DNA of 64,000 nt from Engraulis encrasicolus (taxonomy: Eukaryota > Chordata > Actinopteri > Clupeiformes > Engraulidae): positions 21,680,484 through 21,744,483 of the forward strand of contig NC_085860.1 of the NCBI RefSeq assembly GCF_034702125.1, read 5' to 3'. Under the pieces are notes generated by a model, which had not been told where the DNA came from, did not search any database, and saw only the letters and a program-made list of their open reading frames with translations. Of this stretch, positions 34,661 to 47,200 are shown in pieces. A program made the translations under genes and the position numbers. Position 1 is the first letter of the stretch. Every line of letters starts with the position of its first letter.

Positions 34661-34791
34661 TGAAAACCTGCTGCTACTAAGTATTGTACTCCATTTGACA
34701 ATGACAATAAATTCTTGAATCTTGAATGTCAGCTTGACATGAAACTGACTCCGCAGGCTGCATCAAAGGGCAACACAGTTGAGGGCTATAA

Positions 34792-35178
34792 GGGGTCTTA
34801 CACACCAGGGCGGTAAAGCGTTGCGGAACGGCCACGTTTTTTACCGGCGTCGGTGAAAATACATTGAAACATATCTGTCCTTACACACCAACCGGCGGTA
34901 GTCGAGCGCCAGCGGCGCGGGAGCTGGCTCCGTGCCGCTGTGCATTTGGAAAATAGAACTCGAGCGTATTTTTCACGCTGGCGACCGGCGGTGTCTCATT
35001 CAAATGAATGGCAGAGTAGCACGCTAGCTTTGGCTGTGGGGAGGGTTTTGAACAGAACAGGTCGCACACGCCGACGCTGTCAGTGTGAAAGGCAGAGAAA
35101 AACACGCCGGTTGAAACTAAGCAGAAAGACAGCGTTCGTCCTGCAACCGTTCCGTTCCGCCTTGGTATGTTTTTGCCC
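34792..35178 (-). mobile_element. GC-rich MITE, third copy, inverted
   Basis: Reverse complement of 31791-32177 at about 90% identity, flanked by TAA on both sides. Confidence 0.7.
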
Positions 35179-35612
35179 TAACGCTCTATCCCTATGTCTC
35201 ATTCCAGACTTGTGTCAGTGCACTGATGGTCTTCAGTGCATATTGTTGTGAAACAAGTGCATAGTGTTGTGGAAAAGTTTGAGCACTATGCACTGTGCCC
35301 TCGCTGGAAGTGACGGCTGAGCATGGCATTAGCTCGCAAAAATATTGATTGGCTACTGTGCTGTTTACAATGCACAGCGTCTTGTGCTTGTATTTACATT
35401 TCCTTCACCCCAAAGGACAACAATCACACATACAATACTTGGCTTGGCATGAAAAGGTTGGTGTCTCAGCAACATTACTTACAGAATTAGGAGACTGTTG
35501 ACCAAACTCTTCTACTGAACTGAACACCACTTTTCCGCCGTTTCCTTGTCAACATGGCGGCCGTTTAGAGCGTGCAGCGCAGTGTTAATTTTGTCAGCTT
35601 TTTAAAATGTAG

Positions 35613-38600
35613 TGTCACGGGGTGACAAGGACTGGTGGGGGTGGGAACAAAAAAAGCGAAAATTTGGTTCTCGGGGGAAACTTTCATGTGACGGACAGAC
35701 TTGACAGACGGAAAGTAAACAGCATGATGACTGGCAATGAAGTGCTGATTGCCAACAGGTGAGGCGCGCCAGGGTGATTGGTGCGCTTGGAGTGGGCCAG
35801 TGTATTAAAGACTTTGAATGCCTTCACTCGAGAGAAGACGCCGGGAGGGAGAGACCACAGCGGAAGCAAGAGAGGGACCGGTGGAAGATGGCGAGAAGCA
35901 GCTGCTAGCGGCGGGATGCCCGTGGCCTGTAACAGGGGGCGACCAGGACCGTGAGACGGACGATTGGACAGTGATCCTAAGGTTTGGAACCAGGTGGACC
36001 GGTGGTTGGCGGAGCACGGACGGCTTAGAGCCCGGATCAGGTCCGCGACCGACATCGGACGTTGCTGCCTTGATGGATGGGGGCCGAAGACGCACGCCCT
36101 GATCAAGATAAGTGTCAATTTCTCAAGTCTGGTTGCTACAGCTCCCCCTCGATGGAAGGCTGCTCTCGCATTCACTCTCTCTGTCGCTCTAACTCTCTCT
36201 CTCGCTCCAACTCGCTCTCGCTTCTACTCTCTCTCCGTGGGCCTAGAGGAACGCTGATCAGAGACTTTATTACATCTTGACCTGCAGTGCGGCTGCCATT
36301 CCTCTTCAGTGGGCTACCCCTAGTGTTCACGTTTGGTGTTTGCTGTGAACCATCACCTTTGTCATAAATGCTTGCAGCACTTTGTAGCCTAGATGTCTTC
36401 ACGAGTGACTAGTAATAATTAGCCACTGTACATTTGGATGAAAGCAACCCTGCTGGTAAAAGCCTCTCCTGTCTCCTCAGCTGACTTGCCGAAGATGAGC
36501 TCCTGGACCTCCCCATGGACGAGACCTCCCCTCCAGCCACCCAGCCTCCTGCTAGCCTGCCTGACCTGCCGAGTTGTGGGCCCACTCCGGACAAGGGACA
36601 AAGAACTCTTTTGGACAGCGAGTGTGGGCCCACTCGGTAAGGTGATTGACTGACATTTAGTAGACTACAGCCTCCTCCAACAGACTGAACCTTGGTGCAG
36701 TAAAAATAAAAATCATTGTTGAACCAGATTTTGTTGTCCTGGCATATTTGTGTGGTGTACAGTATGTTCCTCAGGGTGGTTGGTTTTAACGGGGGTGCCG
36801 CTTGGCAACGCGCACCCCGACCTGTGACACATAGGGGCAAGTCCACTGAACCCACCAGTCTCTCAGTCCATCCATCATCCCCTCCGTCCGGCAGCTGCTC
36901 TGCCCGCGACCCGTCTGCAGCCGTCTCCCCCTCCAGTGCTCACTCGCCACCTCTCGCTGTGTCCTCCTTTCCCGGCGTTCTGCCCCATCTCTGCACACCT
37001 GCGGATTAAAAAGTGTTTCCCCAACCCATCTGCTCTCCTCCCTCTCACCTATCCCCTCGGACTCACCCTCTAAATGTTGTCGTGCGTTGGAGTAAACTCC
37101 TCTAGGCAGGACTGACACAACTTATTGTAGTGGCTAGCTACCCCGTTTTATTCACCGTTTGCAGTGACTTGTTTACCTGGATTGAAGCTTCGTGTGCAGT
37201 GTTTATATGGTGTGATACACGAGTGTCGGGTAGTAGCTGCATTGGTTATGTGTAAATTGAAACCATTAGCCTGAGTGGACATTCATTACTGCACTTGTCT
37301 CCTGCAGCGACTTGGGCCCCACCCCTTCCCTCGGCCAGGAGGCCAGGAAACCCTGCTGGCGATGATCGGACCCAAATTGAGTGGACTGTGGACTTTGGAC
37401 TCTGTGGTTCTCGATTCGGACTCTGGTTGCATGTGAACCCATGGAATGAACTGGTTCAGGAGGACTGATGACTTCATCTGCCCACGGGGGCTTGAGTGAG
37501 TGAGCGAGCATCCTGTGTGTGTGTGTGCGCGCGCGTGTGTGTGTGTGCGTGTGGGAGTGAGTTGCTTTTAGACATTTAGTCCTAATAGTAAATAAATATT
37601 GACTTAAATTTCAATCTGGTGTCCTGGCTTGTCTGTGTGTGTGCAGTATGTTCCTCTGGGTAGCTGGTGGTTAAGTGGGGGTGCCCAATGCTTATTCTAC
37701 TTGGGGTGCACAGCCGCTCAGACTCAGGGTAATCCTGCCGACTACGCCATTTGTAACCCTTTAGCTGCCTGAACTGTCTGCTGCATTGTGCTGTACCTAC
37801 CTCTGCTGCTATTAACAAGCATGTCAAGTAGCCCAAATAGGCCCCGCTTTCACCGCCTCCTCGATAAAGTTGTTTTTTAATTAGTGCTTCGTGGAGAAAA
37901 AAAATAAAAAATTCCATGGTGCCTGAGCCCCCTGGACCGTTCTAGGGACTAGAACGGATTGGTGGTGGTGAGTGTCACAGGGGTGACTAGATCCACGGCG
38001 GAATGTTTAAAAGTATGGTACTTGTTCCCCTGGGGAATGTTTTCAGAGACGAACTGGTGTCAGAAATTCTAGTAGGCCTAATCAACTTAAATGATGACAG
38101 GTGTACAACGGGAGATGGAGCAGGTGATTGGTGGTTCACAGGTGGGTCAGCGTTTAAATGTGTAGTTGCCAAACATGACGAGAGACGACTGGGGGGAGAG
38201 GAGGATGCAGCGAGAGCGGGAGAGAGAAAGCTCGGAGGTGGGGAGATGACCACGACCCCGAAGCAACCACAGGAGACGCGATGCCCTGAGCCGGTGACCG
38301 GATGGGACCAGGCAAGAGCCAGACGATGACGGAGCGATCCTATGGATCCGGATAGAAGAAACGAATGCTCGACGGCGGAAGCGAAGGCGGCATATTGCCA
38401 GATGGATGCCCGCGACCCGAGCAATGTTGTGGAAGACTCGTTGGATGTCAGGGGGGTGGGATCGCCTACCCCTCGCAAATATAAGTTACTCATCGTTTTG
38501 CCTGGTCGCCATGGCCTCCAAGTTGGAGCTCTCTCCAAGATGTGCGCAGCGCACTATGTGCATGGACGTTCTCTCTTCTCCTCCTCTTCTCTCTCTCTCT

Positions 38601-39176
38601 CTCGCTCGTGCGCTCTCTCCCTAGTCGCTCTCTTTCCCTTATGTCTCTGGCCCAGCCAGCACCTAGGCTACTGTAGTCCTCATCCATTAGACTTGCTACT
38701 GATTTCCTGTTGCCATGTACTCTTATTTTATATTTTGGTTTGTCGTGCGGTTTAGATTTAGTTGGTTTTGGTTTGCAGTGTTTATTTGACGTTTTGTTGT
38801 ATTTAAGTTTAAATCAGTAGCAGTCAATTTATTGTATTAGAAGAACCCTTTGTCGGCTCGTGCTGTCACCACCTCTCCTGTCTCCCCAGCTCGCCACGGA
38901 GAAATGCTGAGAACAGGGACACGGATCCGTTGACACCGTCCTGGACAGTGAACACTGGGGGCTCCTTGGGGACAGACGGAAAATGGACTTCGCCTGGGGG
39001 TGGGCCTGCTCCATCTAGCTCATGAGACTTGGGACAATTTTAGTAAAATAAAATGCATGTATTTTAAACCTCATTTCCGTGTCTTGGCGTGCTTTGGTTG
39101 TATGCGGTGTACTCTTTGGGGTAAACGGTTGAAAGGGGGTGTGTCGCTTTGGAACGCGCGCAACCCCCCGGTGACA
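35613..39176 (+). mobile_element. 3.6 kb element with TGTCAC/GTGACA-ended units (LTR-like)
   Basis: Flanked by GTAG (35609-35612 and 39177-39180), and splits a CAGTGTTAATTTCGTCA repeat. Two outer units, 35613-36829 and 37973-39176, both start TGTCACRGGG and end GTGACA, and share ordered motifs (GATGCCC, GGGACCAGG-like, CTCTCTC tract, CTCTCCTGTCTCC, late GGGGGTG..GC block). They differ too much to be the LTRs of a young insertion. A third related piece lies at 37300-37700. No gag or pol frame is visible. It may be an old non-autonomous LTR element or an array of a TIR element. Confidence 0.45.
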
Positions 39177-39245
39177 GTAGTCAACCCAAATTAGTCTTAG
39201 TCTAAATTACGAAAATCAATTTTAGTCTGTACATAACTGTACATA

Positions 39246-39395
39246 ATTCTCCACACACTGCTTCTCTTTTTAACATATATCATTGACTGTATAGAATAAA
39301 CCTTCTCCCCACACTGCTTCTCTTTTTAACATATATCACACTATACAGAATAAAACTTCTTCACACACTGGTTCTCTTTTTCTATATTTTATTTA
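39246..39395 (+). repeat. Short tandem repeat of a ~58 bp unit
   Basis: CACACTGCTTCTCTTTTTAA occurs twice and CACACTGGTTCTCTTTTTCT once, with ATAGAATAAA between. Confidence 0.6.
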
Positions 39396-39402
39396 ACACC
39401 AG

Positions 39403-39588
39403 CAGTGTTAATTTCGTCAGCTTTTTAAAATGTAGTCTTCGTCTTAGTCACAATGACGTCTTAGTCTTAGTCATATTTTAGTCATTTCCTTCCCAATTTA
39501 GTCTTAGTCTTAGTCTAAATGACGAAATTAAAAAAAGGGCATTGACAAAATATTTTAGTCATAGTCATGGTTGACGAAATTAACACTG
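39403..39588 (+). mobile_element. MITE with CAGTGTTAATTTCGTCA ends and (TTAGTC)n body
   Basis: Ends CAGTGTTAATTTCGTCA and TGACGAAATTAACACTG. Body is degenerate TTAGTC. The 5' end of another copy (35580-35612) is cut by the 3.6 kb element. Confidence 0.75.
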
Positions 39589-41206
39589 GTGTAGTGTCCA
39601 TCTTTCAAGCACTGCGTTTTCTGCCATTGTTAGGGGATCATCCGGGCGCTTTCAGTGCACTGCCACTGACTCAACCGAAATTTTCAGCGTGATCGCCCTA
39701 TGCACTGAAACACAGTGTCCGAAGTGTACAAGTGCGTGGATTGAGACACGGGAAGTCTCTTTCTTGGTATGCTGATTAATATTAGCGTCGGATTAGCGTT
39801 GAAATTTCAAGATGGTCGCCTAATCCAATATGGCCAACCCAACTTAATGAAACTACTTGACAAGATTTTGTTTTGTAACCTACAGTACTTGAGTGATGGT
39901 TGTGCATGGGTGCTGCTAGGAGGGGAAAGATGTTACAAATTCTAAGGGCCCAAGCACTGACAAGGGCCCTTAAGAGGGCCCAAAAGCACTAACAGGGGCC
40001 CTTTAGGGGCCCAAAATTCGAATCTTTCATAGGGCCCAAAATTTCTGGTGGCGCCCCTGGGTTGTGCACTCCATTTATTTAAATGATGAATGGCTCAAAT
40101 CCAAAATTCACAGATTTTGAAAATGTGACTAAAAATGCAATTATATGTTTCTATTACAAGTATAGCAAAAATTTATACGGAGATAAATGTAGGATATTTG
40201 ATGTGGGGCCATCTTGAAAATTCTTTCTTTTTGATGATATAAACACATTAAAAATGCACATGTATTTCCATGCTTTCACTACTAAGTGTACAGTGGTTTC
40301 ACATACACATAATATAATATGCATACATAGACATAGGAAGGCATAAAATGTTTTTAATGAACAGCACTGGTACCAGGTAAAGTGCCAGCAGCATCAACAT
40401 CTGATGCTTCCTCTTGCTCATCATCCATAACGGATACACCCTGCAGTATGGCAATGGGCCTATTTCACCATCAGCATTTAGCTAGAGGTGCCGCCTATCA
40501 TTGCAAATGGAACTATATGGTCAAAGTGCATCTGTCATCCGTGATGTTGGTAGACACATTGTGAAAGAGGGGAGAGGCCCAGAACTACTTCTCCTTTCAT
40601 CTCCAGAAGGGGATGATGATAACCAGTATTTGAATCAAGCAATGTGTACACCATGAGCGACCTACACTACCTGAGCGAATTAAAGAGGCACTAGGTAGGA
40701 TAACGTCATTTCCGAGGTGCCCGTGGCATGCCTGTCTCAAAATCTACACCGTAATGAAAAAAGGCTGTTCAAATAAACAGGGTAGTGAGACTGTTTTTCA
40801 TCCCGGAATGCCAGCATTTGATACAGATCTGAATACGGTATGTAAAGCGATGTTTCAAATGAATAGTATTTCTCACGACCCCCGTTCGGTCCGGCGCTGT
40901 CAAAAGTTGCATGTGGGGTTTTCTGACAGTGGACCGTGGAAGTGATCATGAGAGCCATCATTCACTTACTAAAGACTAGAGAAAGCGTCAGCTGACTCGG
41001 GTCGCGATTAATTTAACTTTTAATCCTACCTGGAGCCCGTTTGAGGTGTGTGTACACCAAGAGTGACCTTTGCTACCTGAGCGTTAGAAGTCATAATTTC
41101 TCTCTGGAGGGTCGGCAAATAAAGTGACCAAAGCAAATTCACCGGGAGCAAAGCGACCTGAGGGACCAGAGCTAATTTCAGCGATTAAAGTCAAGCTAAT
41201 ATTATG

Positions 41207-41359
41207 TAAGGGTTAACGTTCGGCGAGAAGGTCGCTACCGTGGAATAGCAGCACGACAGAGAGAATCTTTAGACCCCGACGCGGAGCGGAGGGGTCTTGT
41301 TCTCTCTGAAGTGCTGCTATTCCACAAAGCGACCGACTCGCCGAAAGTTAACCCGCTTA
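41207..41359 (+). mobile_element. Foldback MITE, 153 bp
   Basis: Ends AAGGGTTAACGTTCGGCGAG and complement-like CTCGCCGAAAGTTAACCCG; inner arm GTGGAATAGCAGCAC. Confidence 0.7.
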
Positions 41360-42088
41360 TTATATGGATATACTTAAATGATTCACACATGCGGGGACAT
41401 TTCTTTAGACCTATTTAATGTTAAGATTGTTGCTGCGCAAAACAAAACAGTGCCGTTGTGGAACACCGCTAGGCAACAGCTAGGTAGGCCTAGGCTAGCC
41501 AGGACAGGTGTTGTCTATCACAGCAGCTGATTAGAGTGACAAAAGACCGGACCCCCTGCGTAGTGATATGAAACATTCGCTTTAGCCACTGACTTGTATA
41601 CAAGCCAGTGACTTTAGCAGTGAACGTCTTGTTGCCATTGACAGCGGTAGCCAGGACAACGGGTGCTGTCTATCACAGCAGCTGATTAGAGTCTTGTTGA
41701 AAAGTCGCTTTAGCAGTGAAAAGTCTTGTTACCATTGACAGCGGTCTGTTATAGACCAACCCGTCCGTTATCGAAAAATAACAGACGTCCGAACGTTGGG
41801 GAGCCCCGTTGAAATGAATGGAGCATTCGACAGATGGCGTCACAACCATATAATATGATTGGAATAACGATTGGAATGTTCACATTGCCGAATGTCTGAC
41901 AAGACAGACAAGCCAGAGCCATGATTAGCTAAATCAAACCTGTCAATGTTAAGTCCAGAGCAAATAAAGCAAACTCATGCCAAATACACCGGCCGCAACG
42001 AGATTCAATCTACAGAGAATCGCTTCTGTGCAGCAAGAGCGATATGAGCGATTGACTCAACTAGAGTATGTCCGTTAAAAGCAGAATG

Positions 42089-42270
42089 CAGGGGGCAAGT
42101 CCCCCACATTTGGGCTTGCATGCCCACGGGGACCCCGGTTCGAGTCCGGCCGGGGTCATTTCCCGATCCCACCCTGTCTCTCTGTCCCACTCACTTCCTG
42201 TCATCATCTCAGAATGTCCTATCAAATAAAGGCATAAAAGCCCCTAAAAAAAAAAATATATATATATATA
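42089..42270 (+). mobile_element. tRNA-derived SINE, 5'-shortened, nested in another repeat
   Basis: B box GGTTCGAGTCC, body CACTCACTTCCTGTC, tail AAATAAAGGCATAAAAGCCC and (A)n(TA)n. Target duplication AAAAGCAGARTGCA on both sides (about 42075 and 42273). It splits a repeat related to the one in intron 5690-6164 of transglutaminase 1. Confidence 0.8.
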
Positions 42271-43552
42271 TAAAAAGCAGAGTGCAAGCATTCCAACATT
42301 CCCATTGGCTGTGGCGACTGTCGCTGAACCGTCTCATAGCTAATTTGCATAATATTCCCAGGAGTTCAACTACAAACTGTCGCTCTTGTCACGCGAATCA
42401 CCTCTAGTCGCCTGAATCGCTTTTGTCACGTAACTCAATACAAAGTCAATTACGTACTTCCTTCGCTTGCCTCACTCTGGTCGCGGCCGGTGTATTCGTG
42501 AGGTAAGAATCAAGTTCACAGTTTTGTCTAGCCAAATTAGTGCATTGCTCGTCATCATCATTTATCAGCCTTGTTGTTTGCACGGTAACTACCTGGTATG
42601 AACCCAGTTGGGATTGAATAACAGTTTGAAGTGTATATGAATACCGGTATCTAGTGAACTGTATACCTACCTGCCCATTTTAAAGTAGTTATACAGAAGA
42701 AGAACATAAAAAGAATTGTAGGCCTGTGTTAACAGCGGTGTCTCATTCCTCATCCAGAACCTGTCGGGGAAATTGTTGTGTAGGCCTATTGTACATAACA
42801 CCTGGGTTGTCACAACCATAAGGACACTGGCGTAGCCACTTTTTAACCTGAATAACACAAAGTTTGAAATCAGTGCACCACTACACGTGTGTGTGTGTGT
42901 GTGAGAGAGAGAGATAGAAATATAGAGAGAAAGATTGTATGCCTAACATTCACCCATTCACACTCACATTCACATACCGGTGGCAGTGGCTGCCACACAG
43001 GTTACCACCACCCTGCAACTAGGGGATCTTGCCCTAGGACACATCAATGGGGTCAGGCAGAGCAGGGCTCGAGCCTGCATCTTTCTGGTTGCCAAACAAG
43101 CTCCTCTGCCACCTGAGCCACCACCGCCCTTATAATTTTGCCCTTTCATCCTGCCTCAGCAGCAACCATTATCATCATGAAAGAAAGTGATTTCTCAATG
43201 TGTTGCCACAGTTCGGATGAATTGTATTTCGTCCTTGTCATGGCCATTCTGAAATAGCCATCAACAACATGGCTGTGTGCCAATGGCTATTGCATAATGT
43301 TCAACCGAATTTACTTGCAAAAATAAGGCAGAAGACTGGGTACCTTTTAGCACCCACTTTGTCGGCCATCTTGAAAGTCAGCCATCTGGAAAGCTGTGGC
43401 TTCCAAAATGTGATCAGTTCATGTGGGCCTACCTATAAAAGATACTATTATATATGCCAGTCCGTCCATCCTTAAAAAGTTATTGCGTTACTGTAACACA
43501 AGATATCTGTGGCGGTGGCAGAAGCGGATGTGGTCAAACTATAACCAACCAC

Positions 43553-43640
43553 AATAATAATAATAATAATAATGATAATAATAATAATAATAATAATAAT
43601 ATAACTTTATTTGTATAGCACAATATCATACAAGGCATGC
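43553..43640 (+). repeat. (AAT)n with TTTATTTGTATAGCAC repeat tail
   Basis: The (AAT)n is followed by ACTTTATTTGTATAGCACAA, a common fish interspersed repeat; the same arrangement is at 61464-61600. Confidence 0.6.
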
Positions 43641-43919
43641 AGCTCAAAGTGGATAAACAACAATGCTAAAAATGAAAAATAATGGAATGAGGTAGAAAAG
43701 ATAGAAAGAAGCAAGAAAGAGCTAGGTCTATGCAGTCGCCTCCGACTGCTGAAGCTATATCCCCAAAACGTGGCCTTTCCAGTCCCCCTTCATTCCTACC
43801 ACTCCCGTCCACCTATTTATAAACGTATATATTAAATACAAAACATAGAAGAAATACATTTACTATGACTATCTATACATAGATCAGTGCATGCATAGGT
43901 TTTTGGGGCAAAAATGTTT

Positions 43920-43921
<2 letters not shown>

Positions 43922-43956
<35 letters not shown>

Positions 43957-43984
43957 CGTGTGCGTGCGTGCGAGAGAGAGAGGG
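43922..43984 (+). repeat. (GT)n/(GA)n microsatellite upstream of transglutaminase 2
   Basis: TG tract grading into GCGTGCGT and GAGAGAG, about 70-130 bp before the TATA box. Confidence 0.85.
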
Positions 43985-44051
43985 GAAGAGAGATGGGAAG
44001 AGAGCACAAGGAGGAGGTGAAAGCGGAGGGAGGGAGGCAGGTCTGTGTCTT

Positions 44052-44059
44052 TATAAATA
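44052..44059 (+). promoter_or_regulatory. TATA box of transglutaminase 2
   Basis: TATAAATA lies 135 bp before the start codon and just after a GT/GA microsatellite (43922-44040). It predicts transcription starting near 44083 and a 5' UTR of about 110 bp that contains no intron. Confidence 0.6.
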
Positions 44060-44193
44060 CAGACCTCTGCATCCAGACAAGACACGTGAGGCTTCGCCAT
44101 CACAAGAGGAATCTGAGGACAGATTGATACTCTTTTACCAAACAGAAGACGCAGAAGATCTGTTGACAGCCTCACGCACACAGGACATTAGAA

Positions 44194-44206
44194 ATGGCTG
44201 ACCAAT
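44194..44206 (+). CDS. Transglutaminase 2, exon 1 (start codon)
   Basis: ATGGCTGACCAAT|GTGAGT; only 13 coding bases, as in other TGM genes with a very short first coding exon. Confidence 0.85.
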
Positions 44207-47200
44207 GTGAGTAGTATCGCTGATTCTATAATGGACAGTGCATTGAACACGGTGACATGGCTATATGAAGTGACATAGACTTGTAAAAGCCAGTATGCTG
44301 TAAAACATTGCAAGCCAGTTATATGTAAAAAAAAAAATGAAGTTGCCCTGCTGCCTTAAAGGAACAGTCCACTCCTTTTTGATTTTCACATATTTGCAGT
44401 ATTTCTAAGTATGACTCAGGAATGTGCATATGTAATTTTCTCAGTGTGTTCAGTACTTAGATTTATTAGTATTAAATATATTAGCTTAGCTTAGCATAAT
44501 TACTGGAAGTAAATGGTAACTTCAGCATCAAGCCACAAATAATCACTGGATGGAATCAAATTGCCGTTTTGCAGTCTGGTGAATTTTACATTCATTTTAA
44601 AGTGGTTTAACAGTACATCTGATGATATTTTATTTTGTACCGTAGACTTACATTGCTACACCGAATATGGCTATACTGTTAAACTAGGCAATGCAAACAA
44701 ATAGAGAAAAAAAATCCAATATCTTCTCATATTTTTCCAGGGCTTCCTGAAGTTTACAAGTTAACTCAACTCGAGGTTAACTCAAGTTGAGTTAACTTAC
44801 ACACTTTAGGCAGCAGAACAACTTTCTGTTTTACATATAACAAATACAGTTAATAGTGCCACCACAACAGTATTTTCTACTCTCAAACAATATCTCCGAG
44901 GTTATCATTCTGGCTTCTGTCAGACACTGACACAGACCTAGGGTCCCTAGGGTTCACGATATTCTTTTCAAATGTACATCAATCAAACACAATCATGAGG
45001 CCTTAGTTGTAGTCTTTGAAATGTTGTGCAATTTTAAAGACAAATGTTACACCATATTATAGTCCAAATGTTACACCATATTTGACCAGTCTGCAATATT
45101 TTAACTGCACATTGGAGACTGGTCAAACACAGTGTCAATCTTCTGTGTTAAGCCTGTTACATACAGCAGATTTTTGAAAATTAATATTGTACACTTCAAC
45201 TTTGACTTTTGACTGCTGTACCTTTACAGGTGTGTTCTCCGGAGTTGACCTGTGCTGCCAGTTGAACAACTCGGCCCACCACACGGAGGAGATTGACACG
45301 GAGCGTCTGCTGGTGCGTAGGGGCCAGTCCTTCGCCCTCGCCCTGCGGTGCACCGGCAACGCCCCCCGCGACCCCAACTACTCCTACTCACTCGTCCTAC
45401 GACTGGGTGAGTGCATGAGTCCACAATAACTTTACACATACACTGTATTCCCCAACAGTACTATGAACTAGAAAAGTTTACGCTGTAGTACTCAATATTG
45501 CAAAAATGTCCAGATGACATACACATTTTAGGTGTTCTCAACAGGTTTTCAGGTACCAATAAATTAACTCTGGTTGGCATTGTGTTTTTAAGTACAACTG
45601 ACATCCTAACACAATGTCTTTGAGTTTGTAAATTGGAGCTCTATCTGGCATATGAGTGGTTAGATGTCTTGACAACAGCTGAGGTGACCATGGAGTAGTG
45701 GTTAAACAGCTGGTCTTCAACCTCAAAGGTTGCAAGTTCAATCCCAAACATGAAGATAACCTTACCTACTTCCATACTTCCTGGAACATGGTATGAAAAT
45801 GTTCAGATGGCCACCAGACCCATGACTCCAGATTTAATTAGCCATATTTTTCACATTTAATTTCGAGCAAAATTACAAAAGAAAAATGCTTAGGTAAAGC
45901 AAGACAATGTTTGAGCTGCTGTGGTCTGGATAGGGAAATGGCCACAAGATCAGAGGATTGCAGGTTTGAATCCTGTATTACCAATAAAAAAACACTCAAG
46001 TAGATATTTATTGTTTATTTTTCGCGAAACTGTGAAAGTTACAAATTCTTTAAATCATGTCAATTGGAACTATATCTGACATATGAGACTATGGATGTCA
46101 GCATGTTGTGCTTGGGCAGTCACAGCAGCACGGGATGTTAGTAAAAAAAAAAATCACATTCAAACATTATTGTTTTGGTATGATGTCAGTTGGCCGGATT
46201 TGTAGTGGAAAGTATGTGAAACACATTTGACTGTTAGTTATGAGTAAGCCCAATACTTTCTAACAAACAGGGCTACCTTTCTACAAAGATAAAACCTGCA
46301 GTTGAGTAGTGTAGGGGATAGTCCTCTGCATGTAGCCATATTGGCATGTCCTTATCTTGAAGTTGAGAGTTCGAATCCTAAGAATGGGTCACTCACTTTT
46401 TTGGTTGTTTTTTAGTTTTTTTTTTTTTATTTATTGTTTACCAGCTTCTGCTTTGTGTAAAGAAGAATCCATTCATGTCAGAACCATAGAAACCCTATTT
46501 TATTAAAATGTAACATAAAATACAAACTTCTCTAAAAATGGTGAATCTGTCAATGGGGGATAGATTTACTCAACACCATGTGACCATCAAACTTTTTTTT
46601 TTTTTTTTTTATTTTTTATTTTTTTATTGTTGCAATTAATTCTCATTACATTACAATTCTCAATTCTCTCTACATTACAAATATGGGTATCATTGTAGAA
46701 AGAGAGACATAAAACAATGAACAAACAAAAACAAACAAAACAAAAAACAAAAAAAAGACACATCTACCACAGAGATTTAAGACTAGGACAGTAATTTCAT
46801 TTCTACACATATGTAAGGTCTGTTATATTAAATTGTATATAATATTTTTAAGGGCAACAGCTTTCTTGCTTTTCATTATATTAAGAGAATTACAGTATGC
46901 ATTGAACTCTTGTTTAAAAACTATAAAGTGAGGGAATGTTTTTAGAAATCTATTTTTATGTATAAAGAATTTACCTAAAATAATAACCACATTCACCAAA
47001 TAATTCTCGTCTGAGTTTCCCCTTGTGCTACCAAGTAGAATTTCTTCAGCTGTAAGCCTAGGCCCAGGTATTGCCAACCAGTTCTTCACCGCAATCCAAA
47101 AACTTTGTGTCACAATGCAATCACTGAAAATATGTACAGTTGCATCTATTTCCCTTTTACAAAACAAACACAGTTCTAAGTCTATATTAAATCTATGGTG

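Larger units (their letters stand above)
39754..43900. other. Intergenic repeat-rich stretch without a recognised gene
   Basis: Contains a GGGCCC-type repeat (39905-40065), a possible TIR element with GGCACTAGGTAGGAT and ATCCTACCTGGAGCC ends (40689-41040), the 41207 MITE, and the 41970-42510 repeat split by a SINE. A degenerate repeat is at 42980-43130. No host exon recognised. Confidence 0.5.

Noticed and set aside
35684..36175. 163-codon minus-strand frame and overlapping plus-strand frames
   Set aside because: GC-rich part of the TGTCAC-ended repeat; the related unit at 37973 does not keep the same frame.
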